Positions 21,000 through 30,493 of a stretch of DNA of 47,881 bases are shown in pieces. The stretch comes from Isotricha intestinalis. Its lineage: Eukaryota; Ciliophora; Litostomatea; Vestibuliferida; Isotrichidae. Within the stretch, counting starts at the first letter, position 1. Each line of letters begins with the position of its first letter. Under the pieces are notes generated by a model. The model saw only the letters and a list, made by a program, of their open reading frames with translations, did no database searches and was not told the origin of the DNA. A program made the translations under genes and the position numbers. The stretch lies in NCBI GenBank assembly GCA_023807065.1, contig JAJJLU010003595.1:1-47881 (forward strand), in the 5' to 3' direction.

Positions 21000-22403
21000 T
21001 TAGGTTATTTCACTATATAATGTCAATAGAAATTTTTTTTTATGGTTTTCTATTTCATTAAAAATTGTTTCTATACTTAAATTTTCATAAATTTTTTCTT
21101 TGCATCTATTTAATATTATAAAATTTTTATTTTTTAATTGTATAAAATTTGGAATAAAATAATAATACCATTTAAATTTAAAAGTATAAAAATAAAAATT
21201 ACTAACATTTTTAAAAGAATATTCAGGTGATTGTTTAAATTTTTGTATTTCAGTGAAATTTCTTAAATCAATTTGACTCTTTTCAATAATATTTCTATAA
21301 TCTTTTCTAGAAATCTCACTTTTAATATTATCTTTTAATCTAATTAAAGAATTATTATTATTAATTTTAATATTTTTTTCTTTATATATAGAAATTTTAT
21401 TTATATTTTTATCTTGTTTAAACATAATAGAATTAACCATTTCAACATTAAATAATTTTTTAGTAAAATATTGAGTAATAAAAGTACAAAAATAAAAATG
21501 AATTTGAATCATTGAAGTAAGAGATGGAATTAAATCTTGAAATTTATCATAATTTCTATAATAACTAATTTGTTGTTGATTTGAATTTAATACAATTTGA
21601 CCATAATTATTAACATTATCTTTTCTTATTATATCAAGAGATTCTTTTACAATCATAAAATAATCAGTCTCTTGAAAATTTTCAAAAAAAATTCCATCGT
21701 CTGAAAAATAAAACATATCTGAAAAAAAATATTCATATATTTTATTATAATCATATGAAAAATGAAAAATTTTTTGATTATATAATAAATTTACCGGATT
21801 TGAATAATTATAATGATTAGTTTCATATTCTGGGAAAAATAAATAAAAATAACTATTTGATAATTTTGATTTAATTTCTTCTTTATCATAACAATTATTT
21901 TCATTACATATATTTATTGAAAATAATAGATAATTATAATCTTCTTCATGACTTCTTCCTTTTAAAATTATATTATTTAAATATCCACATTGAAATTCTT
22001 CTGAAAAATTTCTTGTTTTATAATTTTTAATATATTTTTCACAAATTGAAGTAGAATATTCTATATTTATATTTTCTTTACCATTATTATATAATATTGA
22101 AAAATTAATTAGTTTTGAATTGTTTAATAAATTTTCTCCATTTGAATTAATAAAAGAAAATATCATTAGTGTATCATTAAAATATATTTTAGTATCAATG
22201 TTATAATGTGATAATGATATCATATAAAAATTTTTTCTTAGAAATAAATTTTTTAAATTAAATATTATTATTATTATATATGATATTATTGATATTAAAC
22301 TTGCTAAACTTCCTAATTTTGAATTATATTTATTTTTTTTTTTGAACATTAAGTGGAATTTAAATTTATAAAAGTCAATGAAATAAAATAGTCTCCTACA
22401 CAT
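21000..22403 (-). CDS. Ciliate-type two-pass transmembrane protein, unknown function
   Basis: 467 aa. A short cytosolic start (FYKFKFHLMFKKKNKYNSKL) leads into a strongly hydrophobic helix at about residues 34-52 (GSLASLISIISYIIIIIFNL). A large extracytosolic region with scattered Cys follows. A second helix lies at about residues 298-320 (LTSMIQIHFYFCTFITQYF), then a polar tail with membrane-proximal aromatic stretches. The lead-in of an FK-F motif, Lys/Asn cluster, Gly-Ser and hydrophobic helix is one I associate with a large ciliate family annotated only as putative transmembrane proteins. Function unknown. I rely on pattern memory rather than an alignment, so the family link is tentative. 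A TAA stop and uninterrupted frame support it as a gene. Confidence 0.6.
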   Translation of the reverse strand: MCRRLFYFIDFYKFKFHLMFKKKNKYNSKLGSLASLISIISYIIIIIFNLKNLFLRKNFYMISLSHYNIDTKIYFNDTLMIFSFINSNGENLLNNSKLINFSILYNNGKENINIEYSTSICEKYIKNYKTRNFSEEFQCGYLNNIILKGRSHEEDYNYLLFSINICNENNCYDKEEIKSKLSNSYFYLFFPEYETNHYNYSNPVNLLYNQKIFHFSYDYNKIYEYFFSDMFYFSDDGIFFENFQETDYFMIVKESLDIIRKDNVNNYGQIVLNSNQQQISYYRNYDKFQDLIPSLTSMIQIHFYFCTFITQYFTKKLFNVEMVNSIMFKQDKNINKISIYKEKNIKINNNNSLIRLKDNIKSEISRKDYRNIIEKSQIDLRNFTEIQKFKQSPEYSFKNVSNFYFYTFKFKWYYYFIPNFIQLKNKNFIILNRCKEKIYENLSIETIFNEIENHKKKFLLTLYSEIT

Positions 22404-22559
22404 TTAATTGATGTATTTAAATATTAAAAAAGATTATTTTTGGTGCATTTAATATTTTATCTAATATGAATAGTTAAATTTAGATTAAAATAATTTTACA
22501 AAATTAAGAATAAAAAAAAATTTATTGAAAAATAATTAATAAATATAAAATGATTGAAT

Positions 22560-23985
22560 CTAATTTCCAATAATAGTTTTATGTTCAGATAATTTAATAT
22601 TTCCTAATCCTTTATTTTTATATAAATTTTTTAAAGAATTAGCTCTTCTTTTTCTTTCATAATAAAAATCTCTGAAAGTACTACTACTAGTAGTAGTGGT
22701 ATTAATTATACTACTAGAAGCATATTTATCTAATAATGAAAAAGCAATAGAATCCATATTATTAATATTATTATTATTAATATCTTCTTTTTTTTTGTTT
22801 TTTTCTAAATTATCTTTAATTCTCTTTTCTTCAATTTCTTCAAATAATTTATGAGGATTAATAAATTCTTCTTTATTTTCTTCATCAGGAATATCATCAC
22901 AAGAAAAATATTTATAATCTTTAAATATATCTAAATCATGATTAGAAATAACAGAATTATAAAAATCATTAGAATTTTTAATATCTTTCCTTAAATTTCC
23001 ATTATTAGAATAATTATCTCCTTCTCTGGGAACAAAATGAGGTTTTAATCTATGTAAATATAATTCACACCAATCATAATTTTTAATCCATTTATGATTT
23101 TTAATTTCTAAAATATTATTAAAACCTAATCTTTGAGTAGGTTTCCTTTGAATTAATTTATTAATAAAATCAACAGCTTCATTAGACCATCCAATAGGAA
23201 CATCAAATTTTTTAATTTGAATTTGTTTACTTAAAATCATTTCTTTAATTTCTTTTTTATTATTTCCTTTATAAGGTCTATTACCAATCATACATTCATA
23301 AGCAATAATACCTAAACTAAAAAAATCAGAAGAAAAATTATAATTTTGATTACATAATATTTCAGGAGCAATATAACCCGGAGTTCCAGAAGTATCATTA
23401 TCTTTAATAAAATCTAAATTATCATTTAATTTTTTAGATATACCAAAATCAGTTAAATGAATATAACCTTCTTGATCAAAAATTAAATTTTCAGGTTTTA
23501 AATCTTTATGAATAATTTTATTTGAATGAATATATTCTAAAGCTAAAATAATACAACATATAATAAATTTACATTCTATTTCTGAAATTCTTCCAAATTT
23601 ATTTAAATGATATCTTAAATCTCCTCCATTCATTAAATCTAAAACAAGATATAAACTTTCATTATCTTGAAATGAATAATACATATTTACTATAAATGGA
23701 TGACACATTTGACTTAATAAATTTCTTTCTAATAAAACTGATTTTCCACTTTTTTTATATAATATTTTTAATTTTGACATTTCTTTCATTGCATAATATG
23801 AATTTGTTTTTTTTGACATTACTTTCCATACTTTTCCAAATCCTCCTCTTCCTATTATATTTATCAAATCAAAAGAATTCTTTGAAATTACTATACTATA
23901 ATTTTATTTTATTATTTTTTTTACTTTGGTTTTTTTTCACCAATAAATTTGGACGTATTGGTAATTTGTCTGATTCATTTCCCAT
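22560..23985 (-). CDS. AGC/STK32-like serine/threonine protein kinase (two exons)
   Basis: Exons (minus strand) 23985-23925 and 23890-22560 give 463 aa ending in TAG, the only TAG among these genes. Exon 1 encodes MGNESDKLPIRPNLLVKKNQ. Exon 2 continues ISKNSFDLINIIGRGGFGKV with the glycine loop. Visible kinase motifs are AMKEM (catalytic Lys), KIIHKDLKPEN (an HRD motif with Arg changed to Lys), LTDFGISKKL (DFG) and SGTPGYIAPE (activation segment and APE). The kinase runs to about residue 300, followed by an Asn/Ser-rich tail. The order resembles YANK/STK32 and ciliate AGC kinases. The second residue is Gly, so N-myristoylation is possible, although Asp at position 6 is unfavourable. The frame without exon 1 has only a TTG start, which supports the intron. 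Confidence 0.85.
23891..23924 (-). other. Mini-intron (34 nt) in the kinase gene
   Basis: On the minus strand it begins GTAAAAAAAATAATAAAATA and ends TATAGTATAG. Only the second of the two adjacent AG acceptors keeps the frame (phase 1), giving ...KKNQI joined to ISKNSFDL. The upstream exon then starts with ATG at 23985. Confidence 0.75.
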
Positions 23986-24050
23986 TAATTATATTTTTTT
24001 TGTTTTGTTATTTTTTTTTAAGGTTAATAATAATATAATTAAAAAACTTA
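23986..24050. promoter_or_regulatory. 65-bp divergent intergenic spacer (probable bidirectional promoter)
   Basis: Only 65 bp separate the ATG of the kinase (minus) from the ATG of the coiled-coil protein (plus). Both 5' untranslated regions and promoters must fit within it or overlap the first exons. It is T-rich on the plus strand up to about 24020 and then A-rich before the plus-strand ATG. No specific element recognised. Confidence 0.5.
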
Positions 24051-26123
24051 ATGGAAGATGCTGAAAATCAATTTGAAAATATTGAAAATGAAAATCAAAA
24101 TGAAAAATTAGATGATGAAGATTTAAATATAGAAAATAATGAGAATGAAATAAATGAAGAAAAAAATATGGATAATGAAATAAGCAATGAAATAAATGAA
24201 GAAAACGAAAATAAAGAAACAGTTACAAAATATCAAAAAGAATTAAAAAATGAATCTGAAACAGAATCAAAAAAAGAATCAAAAAAAGAATCAAAAACTG
24301 AATCAAAAAAAGAATCAAAAACTGAATCAAAAAAAGATTTAAATTTAGAAGTAAATAATAATAATCAAAATAATATATCAACATTAAGTAATAAAGTATT
24401 AATAACAGAAGTGAAAGAAAATTTACCTCAAAGAAAAGATTATTTAAATGAAAAATTAAAAAAATTAAATATATCAGAAATTTTAAAAAGAGGAGTTTCA
24501 TCAGGAATATTAAAAACAAATGAAAATATAAGAAATGATTTTATGAGTTTTAAATTAGATGTAAATAAAAAAGCAAGAAATATAAATTCAATATTAGATT
24601 TAAAAGATATTGATTCAAGTAAAGTGTTATCTAAAGAAAGATTAAAACAATTAAAACAATTAAAAGTTTCTGAAGAAAATACAAAAGTTTCTTTAAAAAA
24701 ATTAGAAGTTAATAGACAATTAATTTTAGAAGAAAGTCAAAAAGGAATTAAATCTGGAATTGTTGAAGAAAATATTAGAAAAGCTAAAATAAATGATATT
24801 GATGATAAAAAAAAAATTTTAGAAAGAAAGTTAGAAAATATTAATATACAAGTTGAAAAAATTTTTGATAATAATAAACCTTCAAAAAAAGAATTAATTA
24901 ATAAATTTTTAGAAAATTTTGAAAAGAATAAAAGTGAATATAAATTAAAAGTAAAAGAATATGAAAAAAAAACAAATGAAATTAAATTAAAAATGGAACA
25001 AGATAAAATGAGAAGTTCAGAAAAAAGAGAAAATGAATTTAATAAGAAAGAAAAAGAAGATTTAGAAAAGAAGGAGAGATTATTTAATGAAAGAAAAGAA
25101 AAAGAAAAGCAAATAGTATTAAAAAGAAAAAAAGAAATAGATGATAAAATGGAAAAAACAAAACAATATATAAAAGAAAAATTAGAGAAATCAGAAAGAG
25201 ATTATTTATATAATAAAAATAAAGAGAAATTTGAATTACAAGAAATGCAATTAATAAATAGAATAAATATGCAAAAAAAAGAAATTATTACTCAAGAAGA
25301 AATAAAAGAATTATCAGATAAAATAAAAGAACAAAAAGAAATTTTAGAACAAGAATCAAAAGAAAAATCAATTAAATTACATGAAATGTGGAATAATAGA
25401 AGTCAAGTTTTACCAAATTATAAAAGTCAAATAAGTAAAATTTGTGAAGAAGAAGATAAAGAGAAATATAATTTAAATTTAAAAAAAGAAAAAATAGCAT
25501 TATTAGAAAAAGAAAAATTAGAATATTCAAAAAAAAATATTCCAAAAACTTATATTAACCCAAAATTAAAGCAAATAAGAGAAAAGAAATTAATAAAAAT
25601 AGATAAAAATAATGTTTTATTAACAGAAAAAAATAATAGAGAAAGAAATGAAATATTTTATATTCAACCTCCAAAAAGGAAAAATCCAATAATAACATTA
25701 TCAAATGATATGGAAAGATATGATGAAAGTTTAGATGAAGAAATAAATGTATTAATATCAAAAAGACCAAAAAAATTTTTAAAGCCACTTCAAATTTTAC
25801 ATCCTCCTTTAGAAAAGCCTATTAATTATTTAGATGAATTAATTAGAAATAGAAGAAATGAAGGTAAATATAAAAAAAGAAAAAAATTTAAAATTAATTT
25901 TAATAACACTGAAGTACAAACTGGAAATAAAGTACTTGAACAAATTAATATGATTAAAGCTCAAACTGATCTTTTAGATAATGAAGTTCAACAAAAAAAA
26001 GAATATATGAAATTAAATGGTGGTTATCAAAAAAATCCTCTTATGGGAGATAAATTAGGAGATATGCTTATTGAAAGTATTCATGCTAAAATTGATGTTA
26101 TTAATCAATTAAATGGTGATTAA
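24051..26123 (+). CDS. Long coiled-coil protein, unknown function
   Basis: 690 aa, unrecognised. The first 60 residues are almost all Glu, Asn, Asp and Ile. Residues about 66-100 are a tandem KKESK/TESK repeat. From about 240 to 510 the chain is a long charged coiled coil rich in Lys/Glu (KEKEDLEKKERLFNERKEKE). The last 120 residues are less repetitive and look conserved: PPLEKPINYLDELIRNRR, NTEVQTGNKVLEQINMIKAQ and a final MGDKLGDMLIESIHAKIDVI. Such an architecture fits a ciliary or centriolar rod, but no domain can be named. No intron seen. Shares a 65-bp spacer with the divergent kinase. Confidence 0.65.
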   Translation: MEDAENQFENIENENQNEKLDDEDLNIENNENEINEEKNMDNEISNEINEENENKETVTKYQKELKNESETESKKESKKESKTESKKESKTESKKDLNLEVNNNNQNNISTLSNKVLITEVKENLPQRKDYLNEKLKKLNISEILKRGVSSGILKTNENIRNDFMSFKLDVNKKARNINSILDLKDIDSSKVLSKERLKQLKQLKVSEENTKVSLKKLEVNRQLILEESQKGIKSGIVEENIRKAKINDIDDKKKILERKLENINIQVEKIFDNNKPSKKELINKFLENFEKNKSEYKLKVKEYEKKTNEIKLKMEQDKMRSSEKRENEFNKKEKEDLEKKERLFNERKEKEKQIVLKRKKEIDDKMEKTKQYIKEKLEKSERDYLYNKNKEKFELQEMQLINRINMQKKEIITQEEIKELSDKIKEQKEILEQESKEKSIKLHEMWNNRSQVLPNYKSQISKICEEEDKEKYNLNLKKEKIALLEKEKLEYSKKNIPKTYINPKLKQIREKKLIKIDKNNVLLTEKNNRERNEIFYIQPPKRKNPIITLSNDMERYDESLDEEINVLISKRPKKFLKPLQILHPPLEKPINYLDELIRNRRNEGKYKKRKKFKINFNNTEVQTGNKVLEQINMIKAQTDLLDNEVQQKKEYMKLNGGYQKNPLMGDKLGDMLIESIHAKIDVINQLNGD
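24256..24345 (+). repeat. Tandem in-frame 12/24-nt repeat (ESKK / TESK units)
   Basis: Imperfect tandem units of GAATCAAAAAAA alternating with ACTGAATCAAAA inside the coiled-coil gene. They encode repeating Glu-Ser-Lys-Lys and Lys-Thr-Glu-Ser blocks. The unit length is a multiple of three, so copy-number changes keep the reading frame. It is a likely site of length polymorphism. Confidence 0.8.
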
Positions 26124-26294
26124 TTAATTTTATTTATTTAGATTTTTTTATAATGTTTCCTTATAATATATTTATTCTTCTTTGGTGTGTAATTTTTTTT
26201 ATTTTTTTCAATAATTATTTATAAGTTTTTTTATTTTAAGTTTTATTTATATTTTTATTTTTTTTTTTCCTTTTTTTTATAATTTATTTTTGAA

Positions 26295-29200
26295 TTATGA
26301 TAATTTAATTTTTAAAAGTTCTTGAACTATTCTATACATATGTTTGAAATCTTCAATTGTGAGAATATTATTTGAATTTTTATCAAAATAAATTTTTAAA
26401 TTTTTATCTTGATTTCTAAATTGAATAAAGCAATTTTCAACATCTTTTTCATTATTAAATAAATCCCATTTGCCAAGAATATATAAACCTAATCTAGCTC
26501 TACTTAAAGAAACAATTAATCTTCTAATATCTCTTAAATATCCAATATCAATATTTCTAACTAAAGAAAGTATAATATAATCATTTTGTTGTCCTTGATA
26601 TTTATCAATAGTACAAATTTTTTTTATTCCAGAAAAAATTTTATGCCAAGAACATTTTTTTAAATAAATTTCTTTAATTAAATTTTTTTGTCCATTATAA
26701 GAAGTAATAATACTAATTTTATTTGGATTATAACCAATAAGACACATAAACATAAAAATTGCAATTGAAAATTCAGCTTCAGCTAAATTAAAATATGAAT
26801 AATCAGAATTTAAAATTTCTCCTTTTCCTTCAAATTCATTAACATTAATAAATTGTATATTATATAAAAATCCAAAATTATTTTCTTTAATATTTAATTG
26901 AATATCTTTTAATAAAGGATATTTCCATCTATAAATATCAACAATTTCTTTTCTTCCTCTTCCTTGTTGATCTAAATAAATATAATTTACTTTATTTTTA
27001 ATTAATCTTGTAAAAAGAGAATTATCAAAATTTGAGAAAGTTCTAAATATATTTCCTTTAACAATTGGAGGTAATTGATTAGGATCTCCTAACATAATAA
27101 ATCTTTTTAAATTTAATATATTTTTTTGAAGTGTTAAAGGAATAAAACTTTCTATATCTAAAATTTGAGCACTTTCTTCCATTATTAATGTTGAATAAGT
27201 AAAATTTAAATCTAAAAAATATTTTCTATTCATTGCTGCATATGTACATGTTAACGCTATTATTTTAGAATATGATTTTATTAATTGATTTCTTCTTTGA
27301 TTTTGATCTCTTATTATTTCTAATACTTCTAATTCTTTTATTTTGTTTATTAAATCTAAGATATTTATATTAAATTGTTTTTCAGCTTCTTTTATTTTTT
27401 CTTTATTATTTTTCTCTTTAATAAAATTTGATAAAATATTAATTGCTGAAAAACAAGTATATTGTTCGAAAGTATATATATTTAAATAATTAGCAACTTT
27501 TAAAACTAAATCTAATAATTCTTCTCTTTTTTCTAAAAGATATTTTATTCTTCCATTAACACTAAAATCTTTTAAAGAATTAATTTCTTTACTTCCTCTT
27601 CCTAATCTTAATAAATATTCTTCATTAATATCTAAATTTATTATTTTTTCAAATATATCATTTAAAGCAGAATTTGAATGAGTGACAATTAAAATTTTTT
27701 CATTTGGATAATTATGATATAACAAATTAATTATTTGAACAACAATATCAGTTTTTCCTGTTCCAGGAGGACCAACAATTAAAGATAAACCATAATTTAT
27801 TCCATTTACAATTGCATCTAATTGTTTATTTGTAAAATTTAATTTATTTGATTTTTCTTTTTTGTTTTTTAATAATGAACATTTAATTTTTGAATTTTTT
27901 ATTTCTTTATCTTTTATATATTCAGTAAAAGAGTTTTTATTAAGGAAAGTATCATAAAAATCAAAATTAATATCATTTAATATTATATTTTTATTTTCTA
28001 TTTCTTTTTTATGAACTTTACTTAATAAAGGTTCTTCAATCCAATTTGGTATTTTAGGCATATTTAAAACTAAATTTTTAATAGTTTCTAAAATAGATTT
28101 AAAATTATTTTCTTTGGAATTTCTTCTAAGCATAAAATGAAAATTTAAATTATTTAGAATTTCATTTTTTAAATCAAGAGTATATTGAATAGGATCTAAT
28201 ATTAAAGTCATTCTTCTTTTAAATCCAATAGGAATATCATTACCATCAAAAAATAAAATATTATTATTATCTTCATCATAAATATTTAATATTTCTCCTC
28301 CTCTAATAATATAATAATTTTCTTTTAAAGAAATAAGAAAAACAACATCATTTTTTTTTAAATTATCCCATTGATTTTTTATTTCTGGTTGAATACCATT
28401 AAAATTATATTCTATTTCTGATAAAATTTGACTTGGATATTCTTCTCCAACAAAGGCATTTTTAACATTTAAAATATTAAAATTTTGAATTGGGAATCCC
28501 ATTAAAGACCATCCATTAAATTTTATAAAATTTCCTTTTTCATCAAATTCAGGATTCATTTTTTCAATGCAATCTTCTAAATCATTTCTTATTTCATAAG
28601 CTGATTCATATTTAAATAAATAAAAGTTTCTAAATAAATAATCATATATTGATAAATAAGATAAATTTATTTTTGGTAAAGGTAATATTTCATAATTTAA
28701 TATAGAGAAATCATAAGGTAAAATATTTGTACTAAATAATAAATTTTCTGTTGGATATAAAGGTTGATTTAAAAGATATTTAAACATATTTTCTTTTATT
28801 TCATATTGAGAAATAAATATTTCTTTTAATAAATTATGTTTTCCATCATAAAAATTTTCTGAAAAATGAATTAAACCTAAATTCTTTAATAAAGAATATA
28901 ATTGTTCATAAGTTAATCCTGATAATATTTTTATTAAATTTTCTCTACTTTTTTTAAATGATGCTGTATCTGAAAATATATTTGTCATTTCTTCAGGAAA
29001 AAGAGAATATGATAATTCTTGCATTTCCGAAAAATTTGGATATATATTATTTTCTTCAAAATCAAAGAAATAATAAAATGAAAATAATTTATATAAAGAA
29101 TAAAATTTTGAATTAATATCAATTTTTTCTTTTTCAAAAAATAATTTTAATCTTTCTATAAAGTGCTTTTCTATTAATAGAGATAATATAAATTTTCTCA

Positions 29201-29864
29201 TTGTTGATATACTTATTATTGTTAATAATAATGATATTATTTTCATATAAAAATTAATTTTTAAATTGTCAAATTTTTCTTCTATTTCTTCTAAAAAATT
29301 TTCTATTAAGTAATTCATAAATTTACAATTTATTGAATTGATTGCATTATGATTTTCCATTTTATTATATTTTGCCAAAGCTATTATTTTTTTATATAAA
29401 GTTAAATCTTTTTTAACTAATCTTATTAAAGTATTTTGTGTTAAATTCACCCAAGTAAATATTGAATTAATTGAATTTAATTCTTTATATATGAATTCTA
29501 AATCTAAATGTTGAAAACAAGTTATTAAAAATTGAATTATAATTTCTTTTTCTTGATTACTTGTATTTTCTTTTATATATTCATTTAACAAAAATTTTAA
29601 AATTAAAATAAATTTGTCTGAATATTTATTTGATATATTTAAAAAAATATCTGTTCTTAAATCATCTTTATTTTGAAGATAAAAAACAAATAAATATATA
29701 TCATCTTTTATTTCTTTTTTTATTTCTATATTATTAAATAATTCATCGGTTATTTTATCAAAAATATTTATTTCAATAAAATTGTGAATATCTAAATCTT
29801 TAATTATTTCTTTTCTCTCTTTTCTATCTCCTTTAATAAATATTTCAAAATTATTTTTATCCAT
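26295..29864 (-). CDS. AQR: RNA helicase Aquarius (intron-binding spliceosome factor)
   Basis: 1189 aa. The C-terminal SF1 helicase is unmistakable: Walker A GPPGTGKTDIVVQIINLLYH at about residue 698 followed by ILIVTHSNSALNDIFEKI, motif II in LIMEESAQILDIESFIPLTL (Glu-Glu-Ser-Ala in place of DEAD), GDPNQLPPIVK, then LDQQGRGRKEIVDIYRWKYP and IDKYQGQQNDYIILSLVRN. Upstream, LDPIQYTLDL and the FMLRRNSKENNFKSILETIK block are specific to Aquarius rather than UPF1 or SETX. The N-terminal ARM-like half is helical and shorter than human (1485 aa in total). Aquarius sits on the intron upstream of the branch point in the XAB2/IBC complex and links splicing to exon-junction and snoRNP assembly. No intron in this gene. 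Confidence 0.93.
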   Translation of the reverse strand: MDKNNFEIFIKGDRKERKEIIKDLDIHNFIEINIFDKITDELFNNIEIKKEIKDDIYLFVFYLQNKDDLRTDIFLNISNKYSDKFILILKFLLNEYIKENTSNQEKEIIIQFLITCFQHLDLEFIYKELNSINSIFTWVNLTQNTLIRLVKKDLTLYKKIIALAKYNKMENHNAINSINCKFMNYLIENFLEEIEEKFDNLKINFYMKIISLLLTIISISTMRKFILSLLIEKHFIERLKLFFEKEKIDINSKFYSLYKLFSFYYFFDFEENNIYPNFSEMQELSYSLFPEEMTNIFSDTASFKKSRENLIKILSGLTYEQLYSLLKNLGLIHFSENFYDGKHNLLKEIFISQYEIKENMFKYLLNQPLYPTENLLFSTNILPYDFSILNYEILPLPKINLSYLSIYDYLFRNFYLFKYESAYEIRNDLEDCIEKMNPEFDEKGNFIKFNGWSLMGFPIQNFNILNVKNAFVGEEYPSQILSEIEYNFNGIQPEIKNQWDNLKKNDVVFLISLKENYYIIRGGEILNIYDEDNNNILFFDGNDIPIGFKRRMTLILDPIQYTLDLKNEILNNLNFHFMLRRNSKENNFKSILETIKNLVLNMPKIPNWIEEPLLSKVHKKEIENKNIILNDINFDFYDTFLNKNSFTEYIKDKEIKNSKIKCSLLKNKKEKSNKLNFTNKQLDAIVNGINYGLSLIVGPPGTGKTDIVVQIINLLYHNYPNEKILIVTHSNSALNDIFEKIINLDINEEYLLRLGRGSKEINSLKDFSVNGRIKYLLEKREELLDLVLKVANYLNIYTFEQYTCFSAINILSNFIKEKNNKEKIKEAEKQFNINILDLINKIKELEVLEIIRDQNQRRNQLIKSYSKIIALTCTYAAMNRKYFLDLNFTYSTLIMEESAQILDIESFIPLTLQKNILNLKRFIMLGDPNQLPPIVKGNIFRTFSNFDNSLFTRLIKNKVNYIYLDQQGRGRKEIVDIYRWKYPLLKDIQLNIKENNFGFLYNIQFINVNEFEGKGEILNSDYSYFNLAEAEFSIAIFMFMCLIGYNPNKISIITSYNGQKNLIKEIYLKKCSWHKIFSGIKKICTIDKYQGQQNDYIILSLVRNIDIGYLRDIRRLIVSLSRARLGLYILGKWDLFNNEKDVENCFIQFRNQDKNLKIYFDKNSNNILTIEDFKHMYRIVQELLKIKLS

Positions 29865-30493
29865 TTTTTAAAAAATAATTCATTAAAAATTTAATTTCCA
29901 TCAAATTACTAATACTTATTATTTTTAAAAAATTAATTCTTTTATTTAAATTATTATCTTTAATATTATCTATAATAATCTCTTTTATTATTATAATTTA
30001 AACTATTTTATTTTTCTTTTTTTGAAGTCAATAGGTATTATGGGGGTTTCTTTATTTATTTAAGTAGTGAATTATTTTATATTTCTTCAAAAAAAGAGCT
30101 TTAAACTTTCTCATAGTCATTTCTGCTACAAATATTTATTTTTTATTTAATTTTAATAATTAAGCTTAATAAAATTGAGAGATATATTATTTAAAATACT
30201 CATTTTTTCACAAAATTAAACTTAAAAACCTTCAAATATTTTTTTTTAAAAAGAAAAAGGTTAATAATATCATATACAAAAAAATTTTATATAGAAATAT
30301 ATAAAATAGAAAATTTGAAAAGGTTAATACAATTGTAGTTACAATTAAAAAAAAAATATATAGATATAAATTATTTATCAATATTATATATCTGTTATAA
30401 AACTTGGGTTTAGTGAAATTTTTAATTAAATTTAATAAATAAAAATCAAATTAAATTATTTTGAATACAAATAAATCAATAAAAAGAATATAT
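29865..30493. other. Intergenic region
   Basis: About 630 bp between the start of the Aquarius gene and the end of the GPCR-PIPK gene. AT-rich with no coding remnant or RNA gene recognised. Presumably holds the Aquarius promoter. Confidence 0.5.
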
